From positions 1-43,650 of the forward strand of contig JAKIUC010000034.1 of assembly GCA_021647785.1 (NCBI GenBank): a stretch of 43,650 bases of DNA, in the 5' to 3' direction. Position numbers and translations under genes: made by a program. A model generated the notes under the pieces. That model saw nothing but the letters and a program-made list of their open reading frames with translations. It was not told the DNA's origin and did no database searches. The first letter of the stretch is position 1; each line of letters begins with the position of its first letter. Below, one piece after another: positions 16,437 through 25,859 of this stretch. This DNA is from Melioribacteraceae bacterium (GTDB lineage Bacteria; Bacteroidota; Ignavibacteria; Ignavibacteriales; Melioribacteraceae).

Positions 16437-17838
16437 AAAAGTTAAAAGAAAACCAACGCTCACCGAGGCATTAATTCCATTTATTGTTATGGCATTTCTG
16501 TTAGGAGTTGGATATGGAGTGTTTAAGCTAAGGATAGAAGTGCTTCTTCTAACGGCAGCATCGGTAGCAGGATTATTAGGCTTGCGGTTGGGTTTTAATT
16601 ACAAAGAGATGCAAACCGGAATAATGGAATCAATCCATAAAGGAATGCCAGCAATGTCTATTGTAATTATTGTTGGGATGCTTATTGGTACTTGGATTGC
16701 TGCCGGTACAATTCCTATGATAATATACTACGGATTAGAAATTATTTCGCCTCAATATTTTCTAATTACTGCTTCAATTGTTTGTAGTGTAATTTCTCTT
16801 GTAACAGGTTCTTCTTATGGTACAGTTGGTACAATAGGAATTGCATTTATGGGAATTGCACACGGAATGGGTATTCCTTTGGCACAAGCTGCAGGGGCAA
16901 TTGTTGCAGGTGCCTATTTTGGAGATAAAATAAGTCCATTTTCAGATACAACTAACTTAGCCCCTATTGCAGCAGGAAGTAATTTGTTCGACCACATTAG
17001 GCATCTACTTTGGACTACAACTCCTGCTTGGATGATTGGGCTAATTATTTACTATTTTGTAGGCTTAGGATTTGAAGCAGACCCAAGCGGAGAGCAAAAA
17101 ATAGATACCATACTTCTTACCTTAGAAAACAATTATAATTTTAGCATTTTTTTATTACTCCCACTTCTTACAATTTTATATTTAACTGTAAGAAAAAAAC
17201 CAGCAATTCCGGGTATGTTACTTTCATCAGTAATAGCAATAGTTCTGGCTTATATTTTCCAAAATGTGAGTATTCAAACTTCTGTTCATGCAGCAGTATT
17301 CGGGTTTAGTGCCGATACAGGGTTGGAGGTTGTTGATAAATTACTTACAAGAGGTGGGATGGTTCACATGATGGAAGTTACTCTAATTGCATTTTGTGCC
17401 TTTGCTTTTGGAGGAGTTGTACAGGTTACATTTGTGTTAGATAAACTATTAAGTGAAATCACAAAGTACACTACAAGTGTAGGTAAACTAATAGCATCAA
17501 CTGTTGCAACAAGTATTACTACTGCTGTAATTACAGGAAGTTCATTCCTTGCAATACTAATTCCCGGAGAATTGTTTGCACCAATTTATAAGGAGAAAAA
17601 ATTAGCTGCAAAAAACTTATCGAGAACCACTGAAGATTCTGGAACAGTTGTGGTTCCATTAATACCTTGGAGTATTGCTGGTGTTTATATGGCAGGTACG
17701 CTCGGAGTTCCAACTCTTGAATATGCTCCTTGGGCATTTATGTGCTACCTCGGATTTATAATCGCATTAATTTATGGTTTTGCAGGAATTAAAATTGCCC
17801 CTAAAATAAGAGAAGATGAAACCCAGATTGGTAGTTAA
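16429..17838 (+). CDS. nhaC: NhaC-family Na+/H+ antiporter
   Basis: A 469-aa polytopic inner-membrane protein of the NhaC family, with about 11-12 hydrophobic segments. Family signatures include VTGSSYGTVGTIGIAF, GAYFGDKISPFSDTTNLAP and TEDSGTVVVPLIPWSIAG, where the conserved Asp/Ser/Thr polar residues probably bind the ion. NhaC proteins exchange Na+ for H+; some relatives exchange organic acids such as malate and lactate. The start overlaps the upstream peptidase by 8 nt (ATGGCTGA), showing translational coupling. Being paired with a peptidase could mean it helps export a product or balances ions during amino-acid use, but that is inference. Length is normal and intact. Confidence 0.9.
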   Translation: MAEKVKRKPTLTEALIPFIVMAFLLGVGYGVFKLRIEVLLLTAASVAGLLGLRLGFNYKEMQTGIMESIHKGMPAMSIVIIVGMLIGTWIAAGTIPMIIYYGLEIISPQYFLITASIVCSVISLVTGSSYGTVGTIGIAFMGIAHGMGIPLAQAAGAIVAGAYFGDKISPFSDTTNLAPIAAGSNLFDHIRHLLWTTTPAWMIGLIIYYFVGLGFEADPSGEQKIDTILLTLENNYNFSIFLLLPLLTILYLTVRKKPAIPGMLLSSVIAIVLAYIFQNVSIQTSVHAAVFGFSADTGLEVVDKLLTRGGMVHMMEVTLIAFCAFAFGGVVQVTFVLDKLLSEITKYTTSVGKLIASTVATSITTAVITGSSFLAILIPGELFAPIYKEKKLAAKNLSRTTEDSGTVVVPLIPWSIAGVYMAGTLGVPTLEYAPWAFMCYLGFIIALIYGFAGIKIAPKIREDETQIGS

Positions 17839-17873
17839 TTTAATAAATATTTATTAAACAGATAGGAGATATT

Positions 17874-20117
17874 ATGAAATCGAAATTTACATTATTTAGT
17901 TTTATGTTTTTATTCTCGTTTGTTTCTTTCTTTGCACAAGGAGATTTGCGAATAACAGAGATTATGTTTGATGTTCCAGCAGACTCACTTGGTGATGCAA
18001 ATGGTGATGGAGTTAGAGGTTCACGCTCAGATGAGTTTGTTGAACTCTATAATGCAGGTACGTTACAAATTGATCTAACAGCTTATCAAATTGTTGAAAG
18101 AGAAGGTGTACCTGTCTTTACATTTCCTGTTGGTGCAACAATTGATCCTGGTCAATTTGTAGTTGTATTCGGTTCTGTGGGTCCAAACGGATTTGGCAGC
18201 AATATTCCAGAAGGAACCGGACTATATACGGTTAACACAACAACAGATGGTGCAAATGTAGGATTTAACAATGGTGCTGGCAAATCAAATTTTTCAAATT
18301 CAAGCGATAGAGTTATGATAGTGGATGCTTTATTAGCTGATACAGTGGCTGAAGTTTACTGGAGGGGCCCAACCGGACAGCCAAACGAACCAATGACTGC
18401 TGATGCAATATTCTTAGCCGCACCAAATACAATTAGTGGCGATTCAATTTATGGTGCTATTAGACAATCAGTTACACATGATATTAATAGTGAAAAGTGG
18501 GATATGCACACTTTTGTAACTGGAAACTTAGATTATCTATTTTCTCCTGGTACAAATGCTAAAGAAAGTATTGCTCCACCACCACCAACAATTACAATTA
18601 CAGAAATTATGTTTGATGTACCGTTAGATTCATTAGGAGATGCAAATGGTGATGGCATTCGAGGTTCTAAATCTGATGAATTTGTTGAGATATACAATTT
18701 TGGACTCAAAGATGTCGATTTAACAGGGTTCCAAATTTTAGACAGTGAAGGAATTGATGTTTATACTTTTCCTGATGGTGCAATTTTAGAACCTAATCAA
18801 TTTGGTGTAGTATTTGGTGCTGTTGGCTCTGCTGGTTACAGTAACATTCCGCCAGCAACAAAACTTTTTGAAGTTCAACAATCAGATGACAATGTTGGTT
18901 TTAATAATGGTTCAGGTAAATCAAATTTTTCCAATTCAAAAGATGCTGTTTTATTAGTTAATTCAGCAGTAGCAGATACAGTAGTTGAAGTTTATTGGGG
19001 TTCTACTGCTCCGCAAACAGCAGATGCTATCTATTTAGGACCCCCAAATACAATTAGTGGTGATTCAATTTCTGGTAAAATCCGTAAATCTGTTACTCAT
19101 AAATTAGATAGTGATTTGTGGGATACACATACGGTAGTTAGTGGTGATACATTAAGTTTGTTTTCGCCAGGAGCAAACGCACCTAAAAAACCAGTTGTTA
19201 TAGCTAGTGATATTATTATTACAGAAATTATGTTTGATGTACCGCCTGATTCGCTTGGTGATGCAAATGGTGATGGTGTAAGAGGTTCACGTTCTGATGA
19301 GTTTATAGAACTCTATAATAAAAGTAGTAGTGTAATTGACCTATCTGGATATCAATTGTTAGAAAGCAACTCAATTGCTGTCTATACTTTCCCTTCGGGT
19401 GCAACAATTAATCCTGGTCAATTTGTTGTAGTATTTGGTGCAGTAGGTCCAAATGGCTACGGTACAACAATTCCTTCAGAAACAGGAATATTCGAGGTTC
19501 AAGTTACAACTGATGATGCAAATGTTGGATTCAATAATAGTGCTGGTAAATCAAATCTATCTCAATCGGGCGATTGTGTTGCTCTAATTAATCCTGCAAT
19601 AAATGATACTTTAATTGAAGTTTATTGGGGTTCAGCTAATCAAATATCTTCAAAAGCTATTTACTTAAATTACCCGAATACACTTACTGGTAATGATTTA
19701 AGTGGTTCCATTGATCAATCGGTTACAAGAAAATTAGATAATGACAAATGGGATATTCACACAGTTGTTTCAGAAAGTGATATTACACTTTTTTCACCAG
19801 GTACTGATGCAGAAGTAATTACCGGATTAGAAAATGTATCGAATAAAATTCCTAATAAATTTACATTATTGCAAAACTATCCTAATCCTTTTAATCCATC
19901 AACCGTAATTGAATTTAGTATTCCGAAAGAATCAAGTGTATCACTAATTATTTATGATATACTTGGTAGAGAAATTGCAACATTAGTTAATAAGAAACTA
20001 AAAGCTGGTTATTACAATTACACTTGGAATGCGACAAATTTATCTTCAGGAATTTATTTATATAAATTTAGTGCAAATAATAACATTATTACAAAAAAGA
20101 TGTTGTTAGTAAAATAA
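17874..20117 (+). CDS. secreted protein with three lamin-tail domains and T9SS sorting domain
   Basis: A 747-aa secreted protein. The signal peptide (to about residue 22, FFAQG) is followed by three tandem homologous units of roughly 200 residues starting near 27, 242 and 447. Each opens with ITEIMFDVP.DSLGDANGDG and SDEFVE.YN, the lamin-tail domain (LTD) pattern, and each carries an Asp-rich loop (GDANGDGVRGSRSDE) that could bind calcium. The last ~88 residues form a T9SS type A sorting domain (QNYPNPFNPSTVIEF, IYDILGREIATL, SGIYLYKF). The protein is therefore expected on the cell surface or in the medium. LTDs often accompany nucleases or bind to surfaces, but no enzyme domain is present here. 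ATG is preceded by TAGGAG. The TonB receptor gene follows after a hairpin. Confidence 0.85.
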   Translation: MKSKFTLFSFMFLFSFVSFFAQGDLRITEIMFDVPADSLGDANGDGVRGSRSDEFVELYNAGTLQIDLTAYQIVEREGVPVFTFPVGATIDPGQFVVVFGSVGPNGFGSNIPEGTGLYTVNTTTDGANVGFNNGAGKSNFSNSSDRVMIVDALLADTVAEVYWRGPTGQPNEPMTADAIFLAAPNTISGDSIYGAIRQSVTHDINSEKWDMHTFVTGNLDYLFSPGTNAKESIAPPPPTITITEIMFDVPLDSLGDANGDGIRGSKSDEFVEIYNFGLKDVDLTGFQILDSEGIDVYTFPDGAILEPNQFGVVFGAVGSAGYSNIPPATKLFEVQQSDDNVGFNNGSGKSNFSNSKDAVLLVNSAVADTVVEVYWGSTAPQTADAIYLGPPNTISGDSISGKIRKSVTHKLDSDLWDTHTVVSGDTLSLFSPGANAPKKPVVIASDIIITEIMFDVPPDSLGDANGDGVRGSRSDEFIELYNKSSSVIDLSGYQLLESNSIAVYTFPSGATINPGQFVVVFGAVGPNGYGTTIPSETGIFEVQVTTDDANVGFNNSAGKSNLSQSGDCVALINPAINDTLIEVYWGSANQISSKAIYLNYPNTLTGNDLSGSIDQSVTRKLDNDKWDIHTVVSESDITLFSPGTDAEVITGLENVSNKIPNKFTLLQNYPNPFNPSTVIEFSIPKESSVSLIIYDILGREIATLVNKKLKAGYYNYTWNATNLSSGIYLYKFSANNNIITKKMLLVK

Positions 20118-20130
20118 TATATTATAAACT

Positions 20131-20170
20131 GTAATAAATCCTTGAGATTTATATCTCAAGGATTTATTAC
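20131..20170 (+). terminator. 18-bp perfect hairpin between LTD gene and TonB receptor gene
   Basis: GTAATAAATCCTTGAGAT pairs perfectly with its complement at 20153-20170 around TTAT. It ends 20 nt before the next ATG, leaving no room for a separate promoter, so it may be an attenuating or processing element rather than a full stop. Confidence 0.6.
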
Positions 20171-20190
20171 TTGAGAAATTTGGAGTTTAA

Positions 20191-22878
20191 ATGAAAAGAT
20201 TTAAATTCATTTTATTTTTAATTACAATTCTGTTACCACTAAACTTATATGCTGGAACAACTGGTAAAATTGCTGGTTTTGTAATTGATAGTTCTACTGG
20301 GGAAACACTTCCCTTTGCAAACATTATTATAATTGGTACCAATATTGGTGCAGCATCCGATGTAAATGGGCATTTTGTAATGTTAAATATTGCACCTGGT
20401 AAGTATTCTGTAAAAGTATCTATGGTTGGATATTCTTCCCAAACAATTGAAGATGTTATAATTAGAGCAGATCTTACAACTAATCTAAATTTTAACTTAA
20501 GTGATAATTCATTTTTACTTGGAGATATTGTTGTAAAAGCAGAAGTCACTTTAGTTATAAAGGATGAAACTTCACGTACAGCAATTGTAGATTCTAAAGC
20601 ATTTACGGAGCTTCCAATAGGATCGTTCCAAGATATGGTTGGTTTGCAAGCGGGTTGGACTAAAGGTGCAGATGGCAAAATTCATGCTCGTGGTGGTAGA
20701 GCTGGTGAAGTTGTATTTTTGATTGATGGAGTTCCTGATAGAAATGCACTTACTGGAAACTACACAGGGCAACTTGATAAGTATGCTATTCAAGAAATGC
20801 AAACTATTACCGGTGGTTTTAATGCTGAATACGGTCAAGCATTATCTGGTGTTGTAAACATAGTTACAAAAGATGGTGGAGATTCTTATCATGGTAGACT
20901 TGAGTATCAATCTGATATGCTTAATAGCTCTCCTTATCATAGTACTAACGCATTTGCCTACGACCAATATGGTATAGATGAAAATGGTGACTTTATTCAA
21001 AGAACTAATAGCGAAGGGACAGAATTAATAAATAACTATCCTTCTGCTTATAAAGAACAAAAAATAGATGGTACACCCTCACTTGTACCTGATATTAATA
21101 TGTTAGGTCAAATATCTCTTGTTTTAGGAGGACCTACACCCCTTATTCCTAGATTAAAATTCTTTATTACTGGGCGTTATAGTAACTCGCTTAGTCCACT
21201 TCCTTGGGGTTATGACAAATCGAGAGAGTTTAACTTAAAACTATCGTATAACATTTCAAATAGTTTTAAACTTTCATATTATTTACACAGCGATTATAGA
21301 ATGTACAAACCATATTCTCATTCTTGGAAATACTTACCAGATGGTTTTGAAGATCGTAAAAGTAATTCTTGGAAAGATAAAATAAGTGTTAACCATATTA
21401 TTAATCCAAAGTTATTTTACAATGCTTCTGTTTCGTATAACAGAGATTATTATAATAGATATACACCTGGTAAGTTTGCAACATTTACACATGATGGACA
21501 ACTAATTTCTTCAAATTATCGAAGAAAAAATAATAATACTCCTCCGTTTTGGACTAATGCTGATAACGGAATTTATATTGAAAACCAAGTTAATAATTTA
21601 ATGTTCAAATTTGATGTAACATCACAATTAGGCGAATTCAATTTAGTGAAAACAGGTATTCAAATTCAGAGTTTTAATATAGACCGTCTTAGATTTCAAG
21701 AACCATATCCAGGTGGTTTTCACGGATATGAAAATTATGAGAAGACTCCTCTCGAAGTTTCGGTTTATATTCAAGATAAGTTAGAATTTAATTCATTTAT
21801 TTTGAATATTGGTATCCGTTATGATTATACAAATTTGGATGATACTAAATGGATATCGGAAAAAAAACCAGCAGGATACATAGATAGTAATGGAGTTTGG
21901 ACACCATCGGGCGAAATTGAAGCCGAACCGCAACACCAAATAAGCCCGCGTTTAGGTATCTCTTTTCCAATTACAGATAAAACAGTTTTTTATAGTTCAT
22001 ACGGACATTTTTTCCAAATGCCAAATTATGTAGATTTATACAATTTGCGAGACCCAACATTAGATAGAGCAATAATTGGGAACCCTGGAGTAGAACCACA
22101 GAAAACGGTTGCCTATGAGTTTGGTGTAAAACAACAGTTAGGCGATTTTTACACAATCAATCTTGGTGTTTACTATAAGGATATTACAAATCTACTTGGA
22201 AGTATGTACTATGCAGTTTTCCCATATGAGTACACCATTTTTAATAATTCTGATTATGGGCAAGTAAAAGGATTTGATATCAATATCACAAAAGTATCAT
22301 CCAATTATTGGTATGCTAATCTTAACTACTCCTTTTCTATCGCTAAGGGAAATGAATCTGACCCTCGTGAAGGATATAACGATTATAGAAGAGCAAATGC
22401 AATTCTTAGACCAAAGCAAGTTTTCCCTTTAGATTTTGATAGAAGACATGTATTTAATGCTACTCTTGGTTTGAACTTCCCAGAAAATTTTGGGTTCCCA
22501 ATAGGTAATTTCTATTTGTTTGAAAACACTGATATTACTTTTATTTACAGAGCTCAAACTGGATTACCTTATACACCAAACCCTACCGAAGAGTCTGAAG
22601 GTTTAATTGTTCCTAAAAATTCAGCAACAATGCCATCTATGAATCAACTTGATTTTAGATATACTCGATTTTTTAACTTAAGTTCTACAACAAGATTTAT
22701 ACTATTTTTATCAGTACAAAATTTATTTGATACAATTAATGCACTTAATGTTTGGAGCACTACAGGTGATCCGTGGGATGCGGGTCCTACATCAAGTAGA
22801 ACTCTTGATAGGCAAATGAATCCAACTAATGTTGGACCAAGAAGAATAGTTCAAGTTGGTGTTCGATTAGATTTCTAA
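20191..22878 (+). CDS. TonB-dependent receptor with N-terminal CarboxypepD-regulatory-like domain
   Basis: An 895-aa outer-membrane transporter. The signal peptide (to LNLYA, about 22) is followed by a carboxypeptidase-regulatory-like beta-sandwich (24-107: GKIAGFVIDSSTGETLPFANIII, APGKYSVKVSMVGY). Next comes a plug domain (about 115-235, with GKIHARGGRAGEVVFLIDGVPD and MQTITGGFNAEYGQALSGVVNIVTK), then a large 22-strand barrel ending VQVGVRLDF with a C-terminal Phe. This is the SusC-like/CirA-like type that imports glycans, peptides or metal complexes with energy from TonB. No SusD lipoprotein is adjacent; instead the partners are a large secreted protein and a PorV-like protein, with only 24 nt to the next gene. 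The substrate is unknown. Confidence 0.9.
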   Translation: MKRFKFILFLITILLPLNLYAGTTGKIAGFVIDSSTGETLPFANIIIIGTNIGAASDVNGHFVMLNIAPGKYSVKVSMVGYSSQTIEDVIIRADLTTNLNFNLSDNSFLLGDIVVKAEVTLVIKDETSRTAIVDSKAFTELPIGSFQDMVGLQAGWTKGADGKIHARGGRAGEVVFLIDGVPDRNALTGNYTGQLDKYAIQEMQTITGGFNAEYGQALSGVVNIVTKDGGDSYHGRLEYQSDMLNSSPYHSTNAFAYDQYGIDENGDFIQRTNSEGTELINNYPSAYKEQKIDGTPSLVPDINMLGQISLVLGGPTPLIPRLKFFITGRYSNSLSPLPWGYDKSREFNLKLSYNISNSFKLSYYLHSDYRMYKPYSHSWKYLPDGFEDRKSNSWKDKISVNHIINPKLFYNASVSYNRDYYNRYTPGKFATFTHDGQLISSNYRRKNNNTPPFWTNADNGIYIENQVNNLMFKFDVTSQLGEFNLVKTGIQIQSFNIDRLRFQEPYPGGFHGYENYEKTPLEVSVYIQDKLEFNSFILNIGIRYDYTNLDDTKWISEKKPAGYIDSNGVWTPSGEIEAEPQHQISPRLGISFPITDKTVFYSSYGHFFQMPNYVDLYNLRDPTLDRAIIGNPGVEPQKTVAYEFGVKQQLGDFYTINLGVYYKDITNLLGSMYYAVFPYEYTIFNNSDYGQVKGFDINITKVSSNYWYANLNYSFSIAKGNESDPREGYNDYRRANAILRPKQVFPLDFDRRHVFNATLGLNFPENFGFPIGNFYLFENTDITFIYRAQTGLPYTPNPTEESEGLIVPKNSATMPSMNQLDFRYTRFFNLSSTTRFILFLSVQNLFDTINALNVWSTTGDPWDAGPTSSRTLDRQMNPTNVGPRRIVQVGVRLDF

Positions 22879-22902
22879 AATTAATTGTTAGGATACAGAA
22901 AC

Positions 22903-25845
22903 ATGAAAAAAATATTATTATTTGCTATGCTCTCCCTTCTATTTGTTCAATTAGCCTTTGCACAGCAAGAAATTGATGGTGATGAAGATTACAACGGAAG
23001 ATTAAGAAAGCCAACAACATCCGTTGATGATGCGTTTGGAATATTAGATAAAGGAGAATTAATAAATTGTATTGGTAATCAAGGTGTTATTTCCGACACA
23101 TATTATCAAAATGTAATTTATAACTTTAGATGGCCTAAAAGTCTTGGGCTTGCTAATATAAGAGGTACTAATGCAACTGATGATGTTTCCATTTTGTTTG
23201 CCCATAAAGGAAATGTACTTGATGCTTATACACGTTATAGAAATGAAGACTTTCAAGCTCCGGTTGGTGCTCGTGGGCATTATCATGCAGATGACCAGCC
23301 TGATAATTTATTAGCCCCTGATGGTGCTCCTCGTCTTGCACATAGCGATATTCCAGTAACATGGCCAAAAGGATTTATGGATACATTAAATATTTGGTAC
23401 GATGCTCCTACCGAAAACTATAAATCACTTTCGGAAAATGATAAAATTCTTGTTGATTCTAAAGGTGCATTCTATGACGAAGAAAATGATGTTTGGAGGT
23501 TTTGGCCTGGTAAATTTAGAATTGAAGTTGACCCAGAATCACCAGATTTTGGAAAACAAGTTCCGGGTGAGTTTGCTGCCGATAGAGAAGTTTTTGCAAT
23601 TTATACTGATCATAACGCACAGTTGCCATCAAAATCTATTGGTATTTCTGTTAAAATGCAGGCTTTATCATATGGACGTAGATTTGCTGAAGATATCCAT
23701 TTTTACGATTTTTTAATTACCAATACAAGTGGTGAAATTCTTGATAGTTGTTGGTTTGGTTACTATGTTGATTTCCAATTTGGAGATTCGGGTGATGAAA
23801 CTTGGGGTACCTTTAATTCAGGTTTAAATCCGAATGGGAACGATAATGTGTTTTATCAATTCGATTATAACGGACCTAACCCTGGAAACTTAGAAGATGG
23901 TGTTATTGGGATGGTTGTATTTGCTGCTCCTAAAGGAATTGGAGTAACCGATTCTCATTTTTTTGAAGACTTATCCGGAAGCATTACACCAGGCGTAGAT
24001 AAAGAAATGTGGCCTGTAATAATAAGCAATCCGGAAGATCCAAATATAAATGCCGCTAATTATTTCCACGGCTCAAATCAAAAATTTGATGACTATAGTT
24101 TAACTGAAGATGGGCAAAACCCGGGACCCAAAAATTGGACAAATTATGTTACAAGTGGTCCCTTTACAATGGCAACTGGCGAAACTGTTAGAGCCACAAT
24201 AGCATTTATTGCAGAAAAGAACTTACTTCGTTTCAAAAAAAATGTAGCCTCTGCACAGGAATTATTTGTTAACGAATTTAATGGACCAGCAGCTCCACCA
24301 TCTCCAAACGTTTATGCTGAAGAAGGTGATGCAAGGGTTACAATTTATTGGGATGATATTTCAGAACATTTTATTGACCATGTTTCAAAGAAAAAAGATT
24401 TTGAAGGCTACAAGGTTTACAGGAGCCAAGACCAAGGTTCTACTTGGGGAGATATTATTAAAGATTCCCAAGGAAACTTAGTAGGGTACGTTCCTATTGC
24501 TCAATTTGATATTGACAATTTAGTGCAGGGTGTTGATCCATTTAATCATTTTAATTTTCTTGGTTCCAATACTGGAATATTTCATTACTTTGTTGATTCA
24601 ACTGCATTGAATGGAGTTCATTATAGCTATACTGTTACTGCTTACGATTCTGGGTCAGTCTCAAAAGAATTAGAATCTTTAGAATCCTCTAAAGGTACTA
24701 CAGCAGCAGATGCAAATCTTGTGGATGCTACTCCAAGATCAAATGCCATAGGATACACTGCTGGTACTGATAGTTTATTCCACGCAGCGGGAATTGGGAA
24801 TAGTGATATCAGCATTTTTATTGGAGATGCTTCTGCTCTTACTGGTGATTCGTATCTACTAACATTTAATAAAAATCCTGCTGATAGTTTTATCTTCTCA
24901 AATTTATTGACGGGTGAACTACTTACTAAAGTTGCCATAGGAACTGATGAAATGCTCTTGATAAATGGAATAAAAATTAAAGTGGATGGAGATAGTAAAA
25001 CTGGTGAACTAAAAAATATTGTGGACGAATTAGGAAATAGTGTCGATAATTCCAATAATCCAAATGAGATAAATAATTGGTTTGTTAATTTAAACTCTGT
25101 TAACGCATTAGGAGATACTATTACTCAATCAAGTAAATTTGAAATTAGATTTACATATGATGGTTCCTATGCTTCTGGATTAACAGGAAATAATAAACCG
25201 CTAATTAATAAATTCCAAGTTCCTTACGAGGTTTGGAATGTTGCAAGAGATGATAATAATTATCAGATAAATTCAATTCTGTTAGATGATAATAAAAATG
25301 GCGAATTAGATTTAAATGAAGAAATTAGAATTCTAAACGTACCTTACAAAGAGAATGATGATACTGTTGGAGTATTTTCTATTTTTAAATGGTATTATAA
25401 CATTTCTATTGATGCAGTTAATAATGGAACATTGCCCGATGTTGGACAACTTTTCACCCTACTTCCCTACAGCCAATTGAATAAAAGTGATTCGTTTTAT
25501 GTTTATATAAATAAACCTTTTGTTAATTCAGATAGAGAAATTATAAAAAGTGGGCTTGAAGAAGTGCGTGTTGTTCCAAACCCTTATGTAGTAAATGCAA
25601 GATGGGAACAGTTGGAAAATAATAGAAGATTACGCTTTATGTATCTACCTGAAGAATGTACAATTTCTATCTATACAATTGTGGGTGAATTGGTTAAGAA
25701 AATTGAACATAATAATGGTGTTGGCGATGAGGATTGGAATTTGACCAATGAATCTGGTGTAGAAGTAGCATTTGGAGTTTATCTATATGTAATTGAAACT
25801 CCAAGTGGTGAAAAGAAAATTGGTAAATTTGCCATTATTAAGTAG
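22903..25845 (+). CDS. large secreted protein with T9SS-like C-terminal domain
   Basis: A 980-aa protein, started at the ATG at 22903 (MKKILLFAMLSLLFVQLAFAQQ, a clean signal peptide) with TTAGGA upstream. Most of the first 460 residues show no family I recognise, although acidic patches and many aromatic residues suggest beta structure (IDGDEDYNGRLRKP, YGRRFAEDIHFYDFLITN, TWGTFNSGLNPNG). At about 470-600 a fibronectin-III-like module is visible (ARVTIYWDD, DFEGYKVYRSQD, VHYSYTVTAYD). The C-terminus (VRVVPNPYVVNARWE, CTISIYTIVGELVKK, GVYLYVIETPSGEKKIGKFAII) is a variant T9SS sorting domain. It lies between the TonB receptor and PorV-like genes and may be their surface-exposed binding partner. 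Function unknown. Confidence 0.75.
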   Translation: MKKILLFAMLSLLFVQLAFAQQEIDGDEDYNGRLRKPTTSVDDAFGILDKGELINCIGNQGVISDTYYQNVIYNFRWPKSLGLANIRGTNATDDVSILFAHKGNVLDAYTRYRNEDFQAPVGARGHYHADDQPDNLLAPDGAPRLAHSDIPVTWPKGFMDTLNIWYDAPTENYKSLSENDKILVDSKGAFYDEENDVWRFWPGKFRIEVDPESPDFGKQVPGEFAADREVFAIYTDHNAQLPSKSIGISVKMQALSYGRRFAEDIHFYDFLITNTSGEILDSCWFGYYVDFQFGDSGDETWGTFNSGLNPNGNDNVFYQFDYNGPNPGNLEDGVIGMVVFAAPKGIGVTDSHFFEDLSGSITPGVDKEMWPVIISNPEDPNINAANYFHGSNQKFDDYSLTEDGQNPGPKNWTNYVTSGPFTMATGETVRATIAFIAEKNLLRFKKNVASAQELFVNEFNGPAAPPSPNVYAEEGDARVTIYWDDISEHFIDHVSKKKDFEGYKVYRSQDQGSTWGDIIKDSQGNLVGYVPIAQFDIDNLVQGVDPFNHFNFLGSNTGIFHYFVDSTALNGVHYSYTVTAYDSGSVSKELESLESSKGTTAADANLVDATPRSNAIGYTAGTDSLFHAAGIGNSDISIFIGDASALTGDSYLLTFNKNPADSFIFSNLLTGELLTKVAIGTDEMLLINGIKIKVDGDSKTGELKNIVDELGNSVDNSNNPNEINNWFVNLNSVNALGDTITQSSKFEIRFTYDGSYASGLTGNNKPLINKFQVPYEVWNVARDDNNYQINSILLDDNKNGELDLNEEIRILNVPYKENDDTVGVFSIFKWYYNISIDAVNNGTLPDVGQLFTLLPYSQLNKSDSFYVYINKPFVNSDREIIKSGLEEVRVVPNPYVVNARWEQLENNRRLRFMYLPEECTISIYTIVGELVKKIEHNNGVGDEDWNLTNESGVEVAFGVYLYVIETPSGEKKIGKFAIIK

Positions 25846-25859
25846 GAGGAGAAATTATA

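Noticed and set aside
23059-24481. Several 60-100-codon frames inside the large secreted protein gene
   Set aside because: All overlap the 980-codon gene in other frames and show no motifs or ribosome-binding sites.
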